Shown piece by piece: positions 7,285-16,426 of a stretch of 54,644 bases of DNA. This stretch comes from JBLNBU01 sp050260215 (GTDB lineage: Bacteria; Pseudomonadota; Alphaproteobacteria; Rhodospirillales; Magnetospirillaceae). The stretch spans positions 1 through 54,644 of the forward strand of contig JBLNBU010000028.1 of assembly GCA_050260215.1 (NCBI GenBank), given 5' to 3'. Positions within the stretch are counted from its first letter, which is position 1. Each line of letters begins with the position of its first letter. Below the pieces are notes generated by a model, which did no database searches, was not told the DNA's origin, and worked only from the letters and a program-made list of their open reading frames with translations. Made by a program: the position numbers and the translations under genes.

Positions 7285-8601
7285 TCACTCGGCCGAGATC
7301 TCTTCCTCGGTCGGGGTCTCGCCGAAGAAGCAAAAGCCGTTGCGGCCCGAGCGCTTGACCCGGTACATGGCGATGTCGGCGGCCTTGCAGACCTCGTCCA
7401 TGGTGTAGCCGTCGTCGGGGAACACCGCCACGCCTATGGACGCGCCCACCGTGCAGGGCGTGCCGTCGACGTCGACCGGCTTGGCCAGGATGTCGATGAT
7501 CTTGCGCGACACCAGGGCGGCCTCGGCCGGCCGCGCGATTTCCTCGATCACCACCACGAACTCGTCGCCGCCGACGCGCGCCACCGTGTCCGAGCCGCGG
7601 ATGCAGTCCTTCAGGCGGCGCGCCACTTCCTTCAGCACCATGTCGCCGGCCTTGTGGCCCAGGGTGTCGTTGATGGGCTTGAACTTGTCGAGGTCGACGT
7701 AAAGGACCGCCATGCGCCCGCCATGGCGGCGCACGCGGGCCAGCGCATGGTTTATGCGGTCGTTCAACAGGTTGCGGTTGGGCAGCCCGGTCAGGTTGTC
7801 GTGATGGGCCAGGCGCTTGATCCGATCCTCGTTCTCCTTGCGCTCGGAGATGTCGCGGACGATGCCGGTGAACAGGCGCGCCTTGCCGTGGCGCAGCTCG
7901 CTGATCGAGATCTCCATGGGAAACAAGGTGCCGTCGTGGCGCCGGCCCATGGTATCGACCGCGCGTCCCAGCAGCGCGCTGGACGGCCCGGCCAGCAGGC
8001 GGGTGAACATGCGCTCGTGGCGTTCGCGCAGTTCCTCGGGCATCAGGGCGCCGATGGCGATGCCGGCCAGCTTGCCCGGCGGGAAGCCGAACATGCGCTC
8101 GGCCGCCGGGTTGGCCGACTCGATGAGGCCGTGCTCGCCGATGGTGACGATGCCCTCGGCCACCGAGGACAGGATGCCCTGCAGCCGCTCCTCGCGCTCG
8201 CGCAGGGCCTCGGCCGAGCGCAGCGCCTTCGAGATGTCGCGGCCCTCGATCAGGAAGACGTCGTCCGAGGCGACCCGGCGCACGCGGACCTCGGCCTCGA
8301 ACATCGAGCCGTCGACGCGCTGCAGCTTCAGCGGCAGGAAATCTTCCTCAGCCAGCAGGTCCCAGCCGGCTTCCAGCAGGAAACGGTAGTCGGCCTCGAT
8401 GAATTCGTCGAAGGGGTGGCCGGCGGCCTGGTCGGCTGATTTCAGGCCCAGAATGCGCACTCCGGCCTGGTTGATGAAGTCGATGCGCCCGCCGCGCAGC
8501 AGGCAGACCAGTGACGACACGAGCTCGAGCAGCTCGTGATCCAGCACCACAGTAGCTGAATAGGCAGACATGGCCTGCGGCACGTCTTCCCCCGTTGACA
8601 T
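7285..8601 (-). CDS. PAS-PAS-GGDEF diguanylate cyclase
   Basis: A 438-residue soluble protein. Two PAS domains (about residues 15-125 and 135-255) precede a GGDEF domain (about 265-425). The catalytic GGDEF (344-348) is intact and an RxxD inhibitory site (RGSD, 335-338) lies the canonical five residues before it, so it should make c-di-GMP with product feedback. There is no EAL domain and no membrane segment. The signal sensed by the PAS domains is unknown. ATG 8601 and the in-frame ATG ten codons later are both possible starts. Confidence 0.9.
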   Translation of the reverse strand: MSTGEDVPQAMSAYSATVVLDHELLELVSSLVCLLRGGRIDFINQAGVRILGLKSADQAAGHPFDEFIEADYRFLLEAGWDLLAEEDFLPLKLQRVDGSMFEAEVRVRRVASDDVFLIEGRDISKALRSAEALREREERLQGILSSVAEGIVTIGEHGLIESANPAAERMFGFPPGKLAGIAIGALMPEELRERHERMFTRLLAGPSSALLGRAVDTMGRRHDGTLFPMEISISELRHGKARLFTGIVRDISERKENEDRIKRLAHHDNLTGLPNRNLLNDRINHALARVRRHGGRMAVLYVDLDKFKPINDTLGHKAGDMVLKEVARRLKDCIRGSDTVARVGGDEFVVVIEEIARPAEAALVSRKIIDILAKPVDVDGTPCTVGASIGVAVFPDDGYTMDEVCKAADIAMYRVKRSGRNGFCFFGETPTEEEISAE

Positions 8602-8661
8602 CCGGGGATGGTCCGCCTATTGCCCCGCCATTGTCAATATCCGCGAATAGTTGAGAACCGG

Positions 8662-9588
8662 TCAAGCGACCGTCAACCGTCCTGCCACCTCGGCCAGCCG
8701 TCGGAAGGGCGACTCGCCCAGCCGCAGGGCAAGGTCGCCGGCACGGCGCACGCCGTCTCGGCCGAAGCGCTCGCGGACGGAGTCCACCAGCCAGCGGGCG
8801 GCCTGGTCGTGGCGGGCGGAAGTCAGCCGACCGCCTTCGGCCAGGTGGGCGAAATGGGCGTCGATGCCGGCCACCAGCTCGTCGATGCCGTCGCGGCGCG
8901 CGGCCGAGACCAGCAGCACCGGCACCGTCCAGCCGTCGCGCTCGTCGTCGCCGGCCAGCGACAACGCGCCCAGCACGTCCGCCCGGGCTCGGGCGGCGGC
9001 CGCTTCCATGTCGGCCTTGGTCACCACGACCAGGTGGGGAATCTCGGCGATGCCCGCCTTCATGAACTGCAGCGAATCGCCCGAGCCAGGCTGGACGCAG
9101 AACAGCACCGTGTCGGCGACGCCGGCCACGTCGGTCTCGCTCTGGCCGACGCCGACGGTCTCGATCAGCACCACGTCGTACAGCGCCCGCATCAGCACCA
9201 TGGCCGATACGGTCAGCCCCGCCAGCCCGCCCAGGCGGTCGCGTGCCGCCATGGAGCGGACGAAGATGCCGCTGTCCTCGGGGTCGGTGGTCAGGCGGGT
9301 GCGGTCGCCCAGCAGCGCGCCACCGGAGCGGCGCGACGACGGGTCGACGGCGATGCAGGCGACGCGGCGACCGCGGTCGCGCCACGCCTTGATCAGCGCG
9401 TTCATCAGGGTCGACTTGCCCACGCCCGGCGGGCCGGTCATGCCCACCACCTGGGCCGCGGGTTCCGCATAGGCCGCGTCCAGCAGTGCCGCGGTCTCGG
9501 GCGCGTCGGGGGCGCTTTCCAGCCGGGCCAGCGCCCGGGCCAGCGCCGCCTTGCCGCCGGTGCGGATGGCGTCGAGTGTCGTCTCCAT
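8662..9588 (-). CDS. meaB: MeaB/ArgK-family G-protein chaperone of methylmalonyl-CoA mutase
   Basis: A 308-residue P-loop GTPase with GPPGVGKST (residues 52-60), the family-specific DPSSRRSGGALLGDRTR segment and a TKAD nucleotide-specificity motif. MeaB proteins load and protect the adenosylcobalamin of methylmalonyl-CoA mutase. The mutase genes are not next to it here. The frame could start 12 codons earlier at 9624; METTLDAIRTG matches family N-termini better. It is divergent from the dsbB-like gene. Confidence 0.9.
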   Translation of the reverse strand: METTLDAIRTGGKAALARALARLESAPDAPETAALLDAAYAEPAAQVVGMTGPPGVGKSTLMNALIKAWRDRGRRVACIAVDPSSRRSGGALLGDRTRLTTDPEDSGIFVRSMAARDRLGGLAGLTVSAMVLMRALYDVVLIETVGVGQSETDVAGVADTVLFCVQPGSGDSLQFMKAGIAEIPHLVVVTKADMEAAAARARADVLGALSLAGDDERDGWTVPVLLVSAARRDGIDELVAGIDAHFAHLAEGGRLTSARHDQAARWLVDSVRERFGRDGVRRAGDLALRLGESPFRRLAEVAGRLTVA

Positions 9589-9654
9589 CCGTCGGGAAAT
9601 GGCAGATCGGGACGTGGTGGTCAAGCCGCGGCGGCGGCGCTATGATCCGCCGCC

Positions 9655-10131
9655 ATGACGACCCGACCTCTCTCGATCCTGGTGTTGGCGGCCTGCCTGG
9701 GCGCGCTGGTCTCGGCATTCACCGCCCAGTACGTCTTCGGCCTGCAGCCGTGCAATCTGTGCCTGATCCAGCGGGTGCCGTTCGCCCTGGCCGCGCTTCT
9801 GGCCGCCGCGGCACTGGCCGCGGGGCCGCGCAGCTCCGGGATCCTGCTGACCCTGGCCGGGGCGTTGCTGGTCGCCAACGGCGCCATCGCCGTCTATCAC
9901 GTCGGCGTCGAGCAGCACTGGTGGGCGTCGCTGGTATGCAGCGGCGGCGACGTTGCCGCCATCGACGTGGCCGACCTGGCCGCCCAGATGAGCCGCCCGG
10001 CCGAGGTGTCGTGCGACCGGCCGCAGTGGTCGTTCCACGGCATCACCATGGCCGGGCTGAACGTGGTCTATTCGACCGGCCTGGGCGCGCTGACGCTGCT
10101 GCTGGGCCGGCGCATGGGGGGAATGGCATGA
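9655..10131 (+). CDS. dsbB: DsbB-family disulfide bond formation protein
   Basis: A 158-residue membrane protein with four hydrophobic segments. The quinone-side pair is CNLC (Cys33, Cys36, in the QPCNLCLIQR context typical of alphaproteobacterial DsbB), and a second periplasmic pair is Cys95 and Cys120. DsbB reoxidises DsbA and passes electrons to ubiquinone. Its stop codon overlaps the coq7 start (ATGA), so the two are co-translated; no dsbA is nearby. Confidence 0.85.
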   Translation: MTTRPLSILVLAACLGALVSAFTAQYVFGLQPCNLCLIQRVPFALAALLAAAALAAGPRSSGILLTLAGALLVANGAIAVYHVGVEQHWWASLVCSGGDVAAIDVADLAAQMSRPAEVSCDRPQWSFHGITMAGLNVVYSTGLGALTLLLGRRMGGMA

Positions 10132-10682
10132 CGACGATGACGGCCCAGGACCGAATTCCCGGCGACCTCGACCGCGACCGGCTGGTCGCCCGCTTCCTGC
10201 GCGTCGACCAGGCGGGGGAACTGGGTGCGGTGCGCATCTACCAGGGCCAGAAGGCGGTGCTGGGCAAGGGGCCGGCCGGCCCGCTGCTCGACCGCATGGC
10301 CGAGCAGGAGCGCCATCACCTGGAAACCTTCGACAAGCTGATCGCCGAGCGCCGGGTGCGCCCGACCGTGCTGTCGCCGCTGTGGCATCTGGCCGGCTTC
10401 GCCCTCGGGGCGGGCACGGCGCTGCTGGGCGAGCGCGCCGCCATGGCCTGCACCGTGGCGGTCGAGGAGGCCATCGACGAACATTATGCCGCCCAGGCCG
10501 AAGCCCTGGGCGAGGACGAGGCCGAACTGAAGGCGACCATCGAGGCCTTCCGCGCCGACGAGTTGGAACACCGCGACATCGGCCTGGCCCACGGCGCCGA
10601 AAGCGCCCCGGCCTATCCCCTGCTGTCCGCCGGCATCAAGGCCGGCTGCCGCCTGGCCATCTGGCTGTCGGAACGGTTCTGA
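10128..10682 (+). CDS. coq7: Coq7-family demethoxyubiquinone hydroxylase
   Basis: A 184-residue carboxylate-bridged di-iron protein. The ligand motifs appear in order: DQAGELGAVRIYQGQ, EQERHHLETF, EEAIDEHY and ADELEHRDIG, giving the Glu and His ligands of the COQ7 fold. It hydroxylates the demethoxyubiquinone ring in ubiquinone synthesis. The ATG at 10128 overlaps the dsbB-like stop by 4 bp, linking a quinone-biosynthetic enzyme with a quinone-reducing membrane protein. Confidence 0.93.
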   Translation: MTTMTAQDRIPGDLDRDRLVARFLRVDQAGELGAVRIYQGQKAVLGKGPAGPLLDRMAEQERHHLETFDKLIAERRVRPTVLSPLWHLAGFALGAGTALLGERAAMACTVAVEEAIDEHYAAQAEALGEDEAELKATIEAFRADELEHRDIGLAHGAESAPAYPLLSAGIKAGCRLAIWLSERF

Positions 10683-10694
10683 TCACCCTTTTCC

Positions 10695-10718
10695 GCCCTC
10701 TCCCTTGAGGGAGAGGGC
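10695..10718. terminator. Hairpin between the convergent coq7 and UspA genes
   Basis: GCCCTCTCCCT (10695-10705) and AGGGAGAGGGC (10708-10718) are perfect complements. The hairpin sits between two converging genes, so it can end transcription from both sides. The CCCTCTCCC/GGGAGAGGG core recurs at 1859-1887. Confidence 0.65.
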
Positions 10719-10732
10719 TTCCTTCATCGGCC

Positions 10733-11605
10733 TCAATGGCTCATCAGGCAGGGGATCGCCGCCTGATGCAGCACGTGGCGGGTGACGCCGCCCAGGATCA
10801 TCTGGCGCAGGCGGGAATGGGTGTAGGCGCCCATCACCAGAAGGTCGGCACCGGCGTTGGCGGCCTCGCGCAGCAGTTCCTCGCCGGCGTGCTTGCCGGG
10901 CGCGTGGATCAGCCGCGGCGTCGCGGTGATGCCGTGCCAAGCCAGGTAGGTGGCCAGCTCGGCGGCCGGGGCGGCGCCGGTGCGTTCGTTCTCGGCCACC
11001 GACAAGATGGCGACCGTCTCGGCGGCGGCCAGCAGGGGCATGGCGGCGGCGACGGCGCGGCCGGCCTCAGCGCTGCCGTTCCAGGCGATCACCACCCGGC
11101 GGCCGAAGCCCTCGACCGGCTCGCCCGGCGGGATCAGCAGCAGCGGGCGGCCGCTTTCCATCAGGGCGGCGTTGAGCGTCATCAGCGACGGGATTTCGTC
11201 TTCGGCATCCGGGCGGCCGATCACCACCAGGTCGGCCAGGCGGCCGCGGCGGGCGACCACTTCCTCCTCGCGGCCGGTGACGTCCAGCCATTCGGTGCTC
11301 AGGCCCTCGGCGGGCGGCACGTCCTTGACCGGCACGCCGTGGCGGGCGACGATCTCGTCGAACACCACGCGGGCGGCGGCGGCGCGCTTGGCAGCCTGGG
11401 CCTCGGCGATGTTCATCATTTCCTCGACCATGGCGCCCGACATGCCTTCGCCGACCAGGGGCACGGCGGCGGTGGGGTCGGTGCGCACGTGCAGCGCCAC
11501 CACGTGGCTGCCGAAGCGGCCGGCCATGCGGAAGGCGGCGTCCAGCGGGCCGGCGCCGGTCTTGGCGTCGCTCACCGGAACCAGGATGCTCTTGTACGCG
11601 GCCAT
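10733..11605 (-). CDS. Tandem UspA-domain universal stress protein
   Basis: A 290-residue protein with two Usp domains (about 1-145 and 155-290). The first begins KSILVPVSDAKTGAGPLDAAF. The second ends MGAYTHSRLRQMILGGVTRHVL, the usual phosphate-binding region of ATP-binding Usp domains. Start ATG 11605 is internal to a much longer frame, but everything upstream belongs to the out-of-frame neighbour. Tandem Usp proteins are often induced by oxygen limitation or starvation; I see no FNR-type box upstream. Confidence 0.88.
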   Translation of the reverse strand: MAAYKSILVPVSDAKTGAGPLDAAFRMAGRFGSHVVALHVRTDPTAAVPLVGEGMSGAMVEEMMNIAEAQAAKRAAAARVVFDEIVARHGVPVKDVPPAEGLSTEWLDVTGREEEVVARRGRLADLVVIGRPDAEDEIPSLMTLNAALMESGRPLLLIPPGEPVEGFGRRVVIAWNGSAEAGRAVAAAMPLLAAAETVAILSVAENERTGAAPAAELATYLAWHGITATPRLIHAPGKHAGEELLREAANAGADLLVMGAYTHSRLRQMILGGVTRHVLHQAAIPCLMSH

Positions 11606-11685
11606 GACCGTTCTCCCGGGTTGTCGTCCAAGGAAATTATGCGCCGGAACGGGGCGCTTGGAAATCGGGTGCGAAAGGATACCTC

Positions 11686-13200
11686 TCATACGCCAAGGGC
11701 GTTGCGCCCGGCCGCCAGCACCGCGTCCTTGGGCCCGCCGGTATCGATGCGGGTCCAGGCGATGGGGCCCAGGTCGTAGCCCAGCTGGGCTTCCAGCACG
11801 GCGACGGTGGCGTCCGAGGCGTTGGCGCGCCGCTTGGCAATGCGCTTGGCCGCCACCTCGTGCGCAGCCTCCAGCCACAAACCGTCGAAGGGCACGCCGG
11901 CGCGCCTGGCCACCTGCTCGATGGCCTCGCGCTGGTGGGGCTTGGCGAACACCGCGTCGGCCACCGCCGAGTGGCCGTCGGCCAGCACCCGGGCGCAGGT
12001 GTCGTAAAGGGCGTCGTAGGTGCGCTCGCCGGCTTCGAGGGTATAGCCCTCGGGGCCCAGGCGGTCGTGGATGGCCACTCCCATCAGGTGCTTGCGCAGC
12101 ACGTCCGAGCGCACCACCGCGGCGCCGGGCACCGCCAGGAAGGGCGACAGCTCGCGGCCCATGCGGCTCTTGCCGCTGCCCGACAGTCCACCCACCGCCA
12201 GCAGCCGTGGCGGCGGCGGCGCCAGATAGCCCCGTGCCGCCTCGAGATAGGCCAGGGCGTCCTCGGCCAGGCGGTCGCGCTCGGGCCCCGTCGCGTGGGC
12301 GGCCATGGTGGCGCTGACATGGGCGCGCACCCCGGCGCGCAGCGACAGGAACAGGGGCATCGGCCCCACCGCGGCGAAATCGCCGGTCAGGTCCAGCCAG
12401 TGGTTCAGCACATAGGCGGCAAGCCCGCGGGCGCCGCGGCGGTCCAGGTCCATCAGCAGGAAGGCCAGGTCGTACGCCACGTCGACGCAGGCGATGTCCT
12501 CGCTGAACTCGATGGCGTCGAACAAGGTGGGCTTGCCGCCGAACAGGCAGATGTTGCCCAGGTGCAGGTCGCCGTGGCACTGGCGCACCAGCCCCCCCTC
12601 GCGGCGCTCCTCCAATCGCGCCGTCCACCGCGCCAATGCCGCCCCCGAGGCCTCGGCCAGCTCCTCGACCTGTGCTGCCGGCAGCAGGTCGGAGGTGCGC
12701 ATGGAGGTGCGGTTGGTGTCGATGGTCCAGCGCAGGCCCGCAGCGCCGCCACGGTCCGGTCGCACCGGGGCAGAGGCGTGGAAGGCGGCGACGGCCTCGG
12801 TCAGCTCGACCATGCGGTTGCGGTCAAGCCGTCCGCGGCGGACCAGACGGTCGAACAGGGTGTCCTGGTCGAAGCGGCGCATCTCGACCAGCCAGTCGAC
12901 CACCTCGCCGTCGCCGTCCAGCGCCAGCCCGGCGGGCCCGCGGGTTACGGCGCGCAGGCCCAGATACAGCTGGGGGGCGGCCCGGCGGTTGATGGCCAGC
13001 TCGGCCTCGCAGGCGGCCCGGCGGGCGGCCAGGGTCGAAAAGTCCAGGAACGGCAGCCGCACTGCCTTCTTAAGCTTCAGCACCCGCCCGCCCGCCAGGA
13101 ACACGGTCGAGATGTGGGTGTCGATGCGCTCGGGCGCCTCGCCGCCATGGGTGGCCGGCTGGGACAGCCAGTCGGTGACCTCGGCCTGAACGTCGGTCAT
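11686..13200 (-). CDS. Aminoglycoside phosphotransferase-like domain fused to a P-loop kinase domain
   Basis: A 504-residue two-domain protein. The N-terminal half (about 1-320) has an APH/choline-kinase fold signature, including QCHGDLHLGNIC (catalytic loop) and FDAIEFSEDIACVDVAYDLAFL (metal-binding Asp). The C-terminal third (about 330-500) is a P-loop kinase with GGLSGSGKSRMGRELS. This COG2187-COG0645 fusion is widespread in proteobacteria and has no established substrate. It need not confer aminoglycoside resistance. It begins 7 bp after the dcd stop and is probably co-transcribed with it. Confidence 0.85.
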   Translation of the reverse strand: MTDVQAEVTDWLSQPATHGGEAPERIDTHISTVFLAGGRVLKLKKAVRLPFLDFSTLAARRAACEAELAINRRAAPQLYLGLRAVTRGPAGLALDGDGEVVDWLVEMRRFDQDTLFDRLVRRGRLDRNRMVELTEAVAAFHASAPVRPDRGGAAGLRWTIDTNRTSMRTSDLLPAAQVEELAEASGAALARWTARLEERREGGLVRQCHGDLHLGNICLFGGKPTLFDAIEFSEDIACVDVAYDLAFLLMDLDRRGARGLAAYVLNHWLDLTGDFAAVGPMPLFLSLRAGVRAHVSATMAAHATGPERDRLAEDALAYLEAARGYLAPPPPRLLAVGGLSGSGKSRMGRELSPFLAVPGAAVVRSDVLRKHLMGVAIHDRLGPEGYTLEAGERTYDALYDTCARVLADGHSAVADAVFAKPHQREAIEQVARRAGVPFDGLWLEAAHEVAAKRIAKRRANASDATVAVLEAQLGYDLGPIAWTRIDTGGPKDAVLAAGRNALGV

Positions 13201-13207
13201 CGACAGC

Positions 13208-13762
13208 CTACAGCCGGGGCAGGGTGACGCCCCGTTGCCCCTGGTACTTGCCGGCGCGGTCGCGGTACGAGGTCTCGCACACCGAATCGGCCTTGAGGAA
13301 CAGGAACTGGCAGGCGCCCTCGTTGGCGTAGATCTTGGCCGGCAGCGGGGTGGTGTTGGAAAATTCCAGGGTGACGTGGCCCTCCCACTCGGGCTCGAGC
13401 GGGGTGACGTTGACGATGATGCCGCAGCGGGCATAGGTGGACTTGCCCAGGCAGATCACCAGCACGTCGCGCGGGATGCGGAAGTACTCGACCGTATGGC
13501 CCAGCGCGAAGCTGTTGGGCGGGATGATGCAGACGTCGGTGTCGCGGTCGACGAAGCTTTGGTGCGAGAAATCCTTGGGGTCGACCACCGCCGAATCGAC
13601 GTTGGTGAAGATCTTGAACTGCGGCGCCTCGCGGGCGTCGTAGCCATAGGACGACAGCCCGTACGAGATCACGCCCTCGCGCTGCAGCTTCTCGGTGAAC
13701 GGCTCGATCATGCCGCGGGTGGTCGCCATCTCGCGGATCCAGGTGTCGGGCATCACGGGCAT
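13208..13762 (-). CDS. dcd: dCTP deaminase
   Basis: A 184-residue protein colinear with bacterial Dcd. The start MPVMPDTWIREMA is typical of the proteobacterial enzyme. SYGYDAREAPQF, the GKSTYARCG loop and EGHVTLEFSNTTPLP (with the catalytic Glu) are all present. It converts dCTP to dUTP for dTMP synthesis. It sits 3 bp after a small basic protein gene and just before the kinase-like fusion. Confidence 0.96.
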   Translation of the reverse strand: MPVMPDTWIREMATTRGMIEPFTEKLQREGVISYGLSSYGYDAREAPQFKIFTNVDSAVVDPKDFSHQSFVDRDTDVCIIPPNSFALGHTVEYFRIPRDVLVICLGKSTYARCGIIVNVTPLEPEWEGHVTLEFSNTTPLPAKIYANEGACQFLFLKADSVCETSYRDRAGKYQGQRGVTLPRL

Positions 13763-13765
13763 GGC

Positions 13766-13939
13766 TCAGGTTTCCTCGGGCGTTGGAGGCGGTTCGTCGG
13801 CGGGGGAGTCGGTGCGGGCGCGGGCCTGCGCCTTGCGCCGGGCCAGGTTGGCGCGCAGCGCCTCGGCCTGGCGGGCACGCCTGGCCTCGGCCTCGGCCCG
13901 GCCGGCGTCGCCCAGGGTGGGAGAATCCTTGCTCTTCAT
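13766..13939 (-). CDS. Small basic conserved protein of unknown function
   Basis: A 57-residue, Arg- and Ala-rich protein starting MKSKDSPTLGDAG, with a helical core RQAEALRANLARRKAQARAR and an acidic, Pro-rich tail. Similar short proteins with a LRANLxRRKAQxR core are common in alphaproteobacteria. No function is known to me. It lies 3 bp upstream of dcd. Confidence 0.6.
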   Translation of the reverse strand: MKSKDSPTLGDAGRAEAEARRARQAEALRANLARRKAQARARTDSPADEPPPTPEET

Positions 13940-13991
13940 GGCCGCACTGTGGCGCCGCCCACACGATCCGTCAACGGCCCCGAAATGAGGC

Positions 13992-14020
13992 TTGCACCAC
14001 GAAATCGCCTGTGGCATAAG
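13992..14020 (+). promoter_or_regulatory. Possible promoter of tRNA-Thr
   Basis: TTGCAC (13992-13997), a 17-bp spacer and CATAAG (14015-14020) precede the tRNA by 54 bp. The match to the -35 consensus is weak, so the call is tentative. Confidence 0.3.
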
Positions 14021-14074
14021 GTCGCCCTCTTCGCCGGGGCGCCCACAAAGCCTCCCGATCCCGCGAATGGCGCT

Positions 14075-14150
14075 GCTGCCGTAGCTCAGTCGGTAGAGCA
14101 TACCCTTGGTAAGGGTAAGGTCGGTGGTTCGATTCCACTCGGCAGCACCA
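14075..14150 (+). tRNA. tRNA-Thr (anticodon GGT)
   Basis: A 76-nt cloverleaf. Acceptor strands GCTGCCG (14075-14081) and CGGCAGC (14140-14146) are perfect complements; discriminator A and an encoded CCA follow. The D-arm has AGCTCAGTCGGTAGAGC, the anticodon loop holds GGT between CCCTT and AAGGG, and the T-arm has GGTTCGATTCC. It decodes ACC/ACU. Confidence 0.97.
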
Positions 14151-14200
14151 TCCATCCCCTTGAAATAAGTGATGTTTTGGCTGGCGGCCAGGCGTGCCGG

Positions 14201-15808
14201 CTACTGCGGTGCCGCTTTCAGCAGGAAGTGGACCGTGGTTCCGACACCCAGTTCGGAATTCACCCACACCTTGCCGCCCAGGCGTTCGACGATCTTGCGG
14301 GTGATGGCCAGGCCGACGCCCGAGCCGGGATAGGCCGAGGTGGGGTGGAGGCGGACGAAGATGCCGAACACACTTTCCAGGTAGTCCTGGCCGATGCCGA
14401 TGCCGTTGTCGCGGACGGTGAAGTGGCGGAATTCGCCTTCGTGCCGCGCCTGGATCTCAATGACCAGGCGCCGCCCCGGGTTGGCGAATTTCAGTGAATT
14501 GGACACCAGCGCCACGAAGATCTGCCGCACCTCCTCGTCGGTGCCCAGCACCGAGGGCAGGGGGGCGATGCGCAGTTCGGCGTCGGCCAGGGCGATGCGG
14601 TCCTGGAATTCGCCGATGGCGTATTGCAGCGCCCGGGCGGTGTCGGCGGCCTGCAGCGGCCGGTCGGCGTGGCGGGTGCGGGCAAAGGCCAGCAGGTCGC
14701 TGTTGAGCTGGCGGATGCGCAGGGCGGCTTCGATGATGGTCTTGAGCAGCGAGCCGACCTCGCCGTCCGGGTGTTCGGCAAGGCGCCGCTCGAGCAGCTG
14801 GGCGAAGCTGACCACGGTGCGGATGGGTTCCTGCAGGTCGTGGGAATAGATCTCGTTGAAGCGCTCCAGCTCGATGTTGGCGTCGGCAAGCTGGTCGATG
14901 CTGCGATACAGGGCGATTTCCAGCTCGTCCTTGCGGTTTTCGGTCTCGATGCGGTCGAGGATGAACGAGATGTCCAGCGCCAGGTCGTCCAGCATGCGGA
15001 TTTCCTCGACGCCGAAATAGTTGGCCTCGCCGCTGTAGATGGTCAGCGCCCCCACCGGCCGGCCCTGGCGGAACAGCGGGAAGGCGGCCGAGGCGCCCCA
15101 GCCGTACTGCTGGCCGCGTGCGTGCCAGGGAGCGGTGTGCTCGTCGTGCTGGAAGTCGTTGCAGATCACGTGCTTGCCCAGTCGCACCGCGGTCCCGGTG
15201 GGACCCAGCGAGGTGGGGGCGGCGGGATCGATGGTGATCACCAGGCCGTCCAGGTACTCGCTGCCGGCCCCGGACCAGCTCACCGGGCGGACGGCGTTGC
15301 CGTCGGCCAGCCCGACCCAGGCCATTTTCAGCCCGAATTCGGTGGCGATGGTGCAGATGCGGGTGAACACTTCGTCGGCGGTGGTGGAATGCAGCAGCGC
15401 CTGGTGGGCGGCGGTCACCGTCCGGTACAGCGCGGTCAGCCGAGTGATGCGGGCCTCTGCGGCACGGCGCTCGGAAATGTCGCGGATCAGGCTGACGCGG
15501 TAGCGCTCGCCCTTGAAGGTGATGACCCGGGTGCTGACCTCGACCGGGAACACGGCGCCGTCCTTGCGCTGGTGCTCGGTCTCGAAGGTCCAGGCGCCCA
15601 GTTCGCCGCTCAGGCGCAGGTCGGCGTCCAGGGTGGCCCGCGCCGCCGGGCTGCGCAGGGTCGCCACGGTCAGCGACGGCAGGTCCGCCGGCGCATGGCC
15701 GTACATCTCCCAGAAGCGCTCGTTGGCCTCCACCAGCCGTCCGTCGAAGGCGAAGACGGCCAAGGCGTCGTTGGCCAAGTGGGAGGCGTGCGAAATAAGC
15801 GACGACAT
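14201..15808 (-). CDS. PAS-GAF sensor histidine kinase
   Basis: A 535-residue soluble kinase. A PAS domain with its PAC tail (about 10-115) is followed by a GAF domain (about 130-285), a HisKA domain with YSHDLQEPIRTV (phosphoacceptor His323), and an HATPase domain with DNGIGI and GSGVGLAI boxes. The ELERFxxxxSHDLxEPxR box resembles phytochrome-linked kinases, but no bilin-binding PHY region is present. No response regulator lies beside it, so its partner is encoded elsewhere. Confidence 0.92.
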   Translation of the reverse strand: MSSLISHASHLANDALAVFAFDGRLVEANERFWEMYGHAPADLPSLTVATLRSPAARATLDADLRLSGELGAWTFETEHQRKDGAVFPVEVSTRVITFKGERYRVSLIRDISERRAAEARITRLTALYRTVTAAHQALLHSTTADEVFTRICTIATEFGLKMAWVGLADGNAVRPVSWSGAGSEYLDGLVITIDPAAPTSLGPTGTAVRLGKHVICNDFQHDEHTAPWHARGQQYGWGASAAFPLFRQGRPVGALTIYSGEANYFGVEEIRMLDDLALDISFILDRIETENRKDELEIALYRSIDQLADANIELERFNEIYSHDLQEPIRTVVSFAQLLERRLAEHPDGEVGSLLKTIIEAALRIRQLNSDLLAFARTRHADRPLQAADTARALQYAIGEFQDRIALADAELRIAPLPSVLGTDEEVRQIFVALVSNSLKFANPGRRLVIEIQARHEGEFRHFTVRDNGIGIGQDYLESVFGIFVRLHPTSAYPGSGVGLAITRKIVERLGGKVWVNSELGVGTTVHFLLKAAPQ

Positions 15809-16095
15809 GCCGGACCCGAAGCGAAAGCTATAGGCAATTATCGCGTCTGGCGGGTGCGCTGTCCAGCCTCGGTCGCGCTCAAGTTACTGAAAGTAAATAT
15901 ATTGTCATGTCTGTCATCGCATATGTTTGCGTATGCATTGGTCGGTGTAGCCTCCGGTTAGGCCCTTACGGCGGAAGGGCATATGACGATATTCATGGTT
16001 ATGGACATTGGCATATCACGACGTTTCCAGGTTGAACGGCCGTTGCCTGCTCGTCATCGTCACCTCGGTAAGTACTTATCTTGCAGGAGGAAACG
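15809..16095. other. Intergenic AT-rich regulatory region, no gene seen
   Basis: 287 bp between two divergent genes, noticeably AT-richer than its surroundings. It contains a short dyad TTACT-GAA-AGTAA (15884-15896) and a GCATA/TATGC inverted repeat (15919-15936). I find no promoter with good spacing and no supported ORF or RNA gene. Confidence 0.4.
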
Positions 16096-16419
16096 ATGAG
16101 GATTGCCGTTGTTCTTGCCGCCGTCGGCATCGCCCTTGCCACCCCCGCGCTTGCCGAGAAGCCGGCCACTCCGCAGGCCGACGCGATGATCGCCGGGCAG
16201 AGCACGGATGCCCAGAAGATCGCCGCCGAGGTTCAGGGCGGCATTTCCGACTGGAAGGCCTTCTGCGCGAAGCCCAACGACGCCTTCGCCGGCAGCGCCA
16301 AGGAGGCCGCCATGGCGCTGAAGGGCCGCAAGGCGTTGGGCGGCTACGGCACCAGCGAGATCCAGGCGGTAATCAAGTATTTCTCGATCGGCTGTCAGGA
16401 GACCGGGGCGCGCAACTGA
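16096..16419 (+). CDS. Small secreted protein of unknown function
   Basis: A 107-residue protein with a clear signal peptide (MRIAVVLAAVGIALATPALAEK, cleavage probable after ALA). The mature part is about 85 residues with two Cys, one in DWKAFCAKPNDAF and one near the end in FSIGCQETG, probably a disulfide. The start is fixed by AGGAGG at 16085-16090, five bases before ATG 16096; a TTG five codons upstream is disfavoured. I do not recognise the family. Confidence 0.7.
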   Translation: MRIAVVLAAVGIALATPALAEKPATPQADAMIAGQSTDAQKIAAEVQGGISDWKAFCAKPNDAFAGSAKEAAMALKGRKALGGYGTSEIQAVIKYFSIGCQETGARN

Positions 16420-16426
16420 GGCCGCG

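Noticed and set aside
8651..8665. TTGAGAACCGGTCAA as an FNR box
   Set aside because: The spacing is one base too long for TTGAT-N4-ATCAA, and it overlaps the end of meaB rather than a promoter position.
11686..13434. N-terminal extension of the APH-like/P-loop fusion to 13434
   Set aside because: The extra 78 codons overlap dcd antiphase and are Pro/Ser/Arg-rich; ATG 13200 fits the family start.
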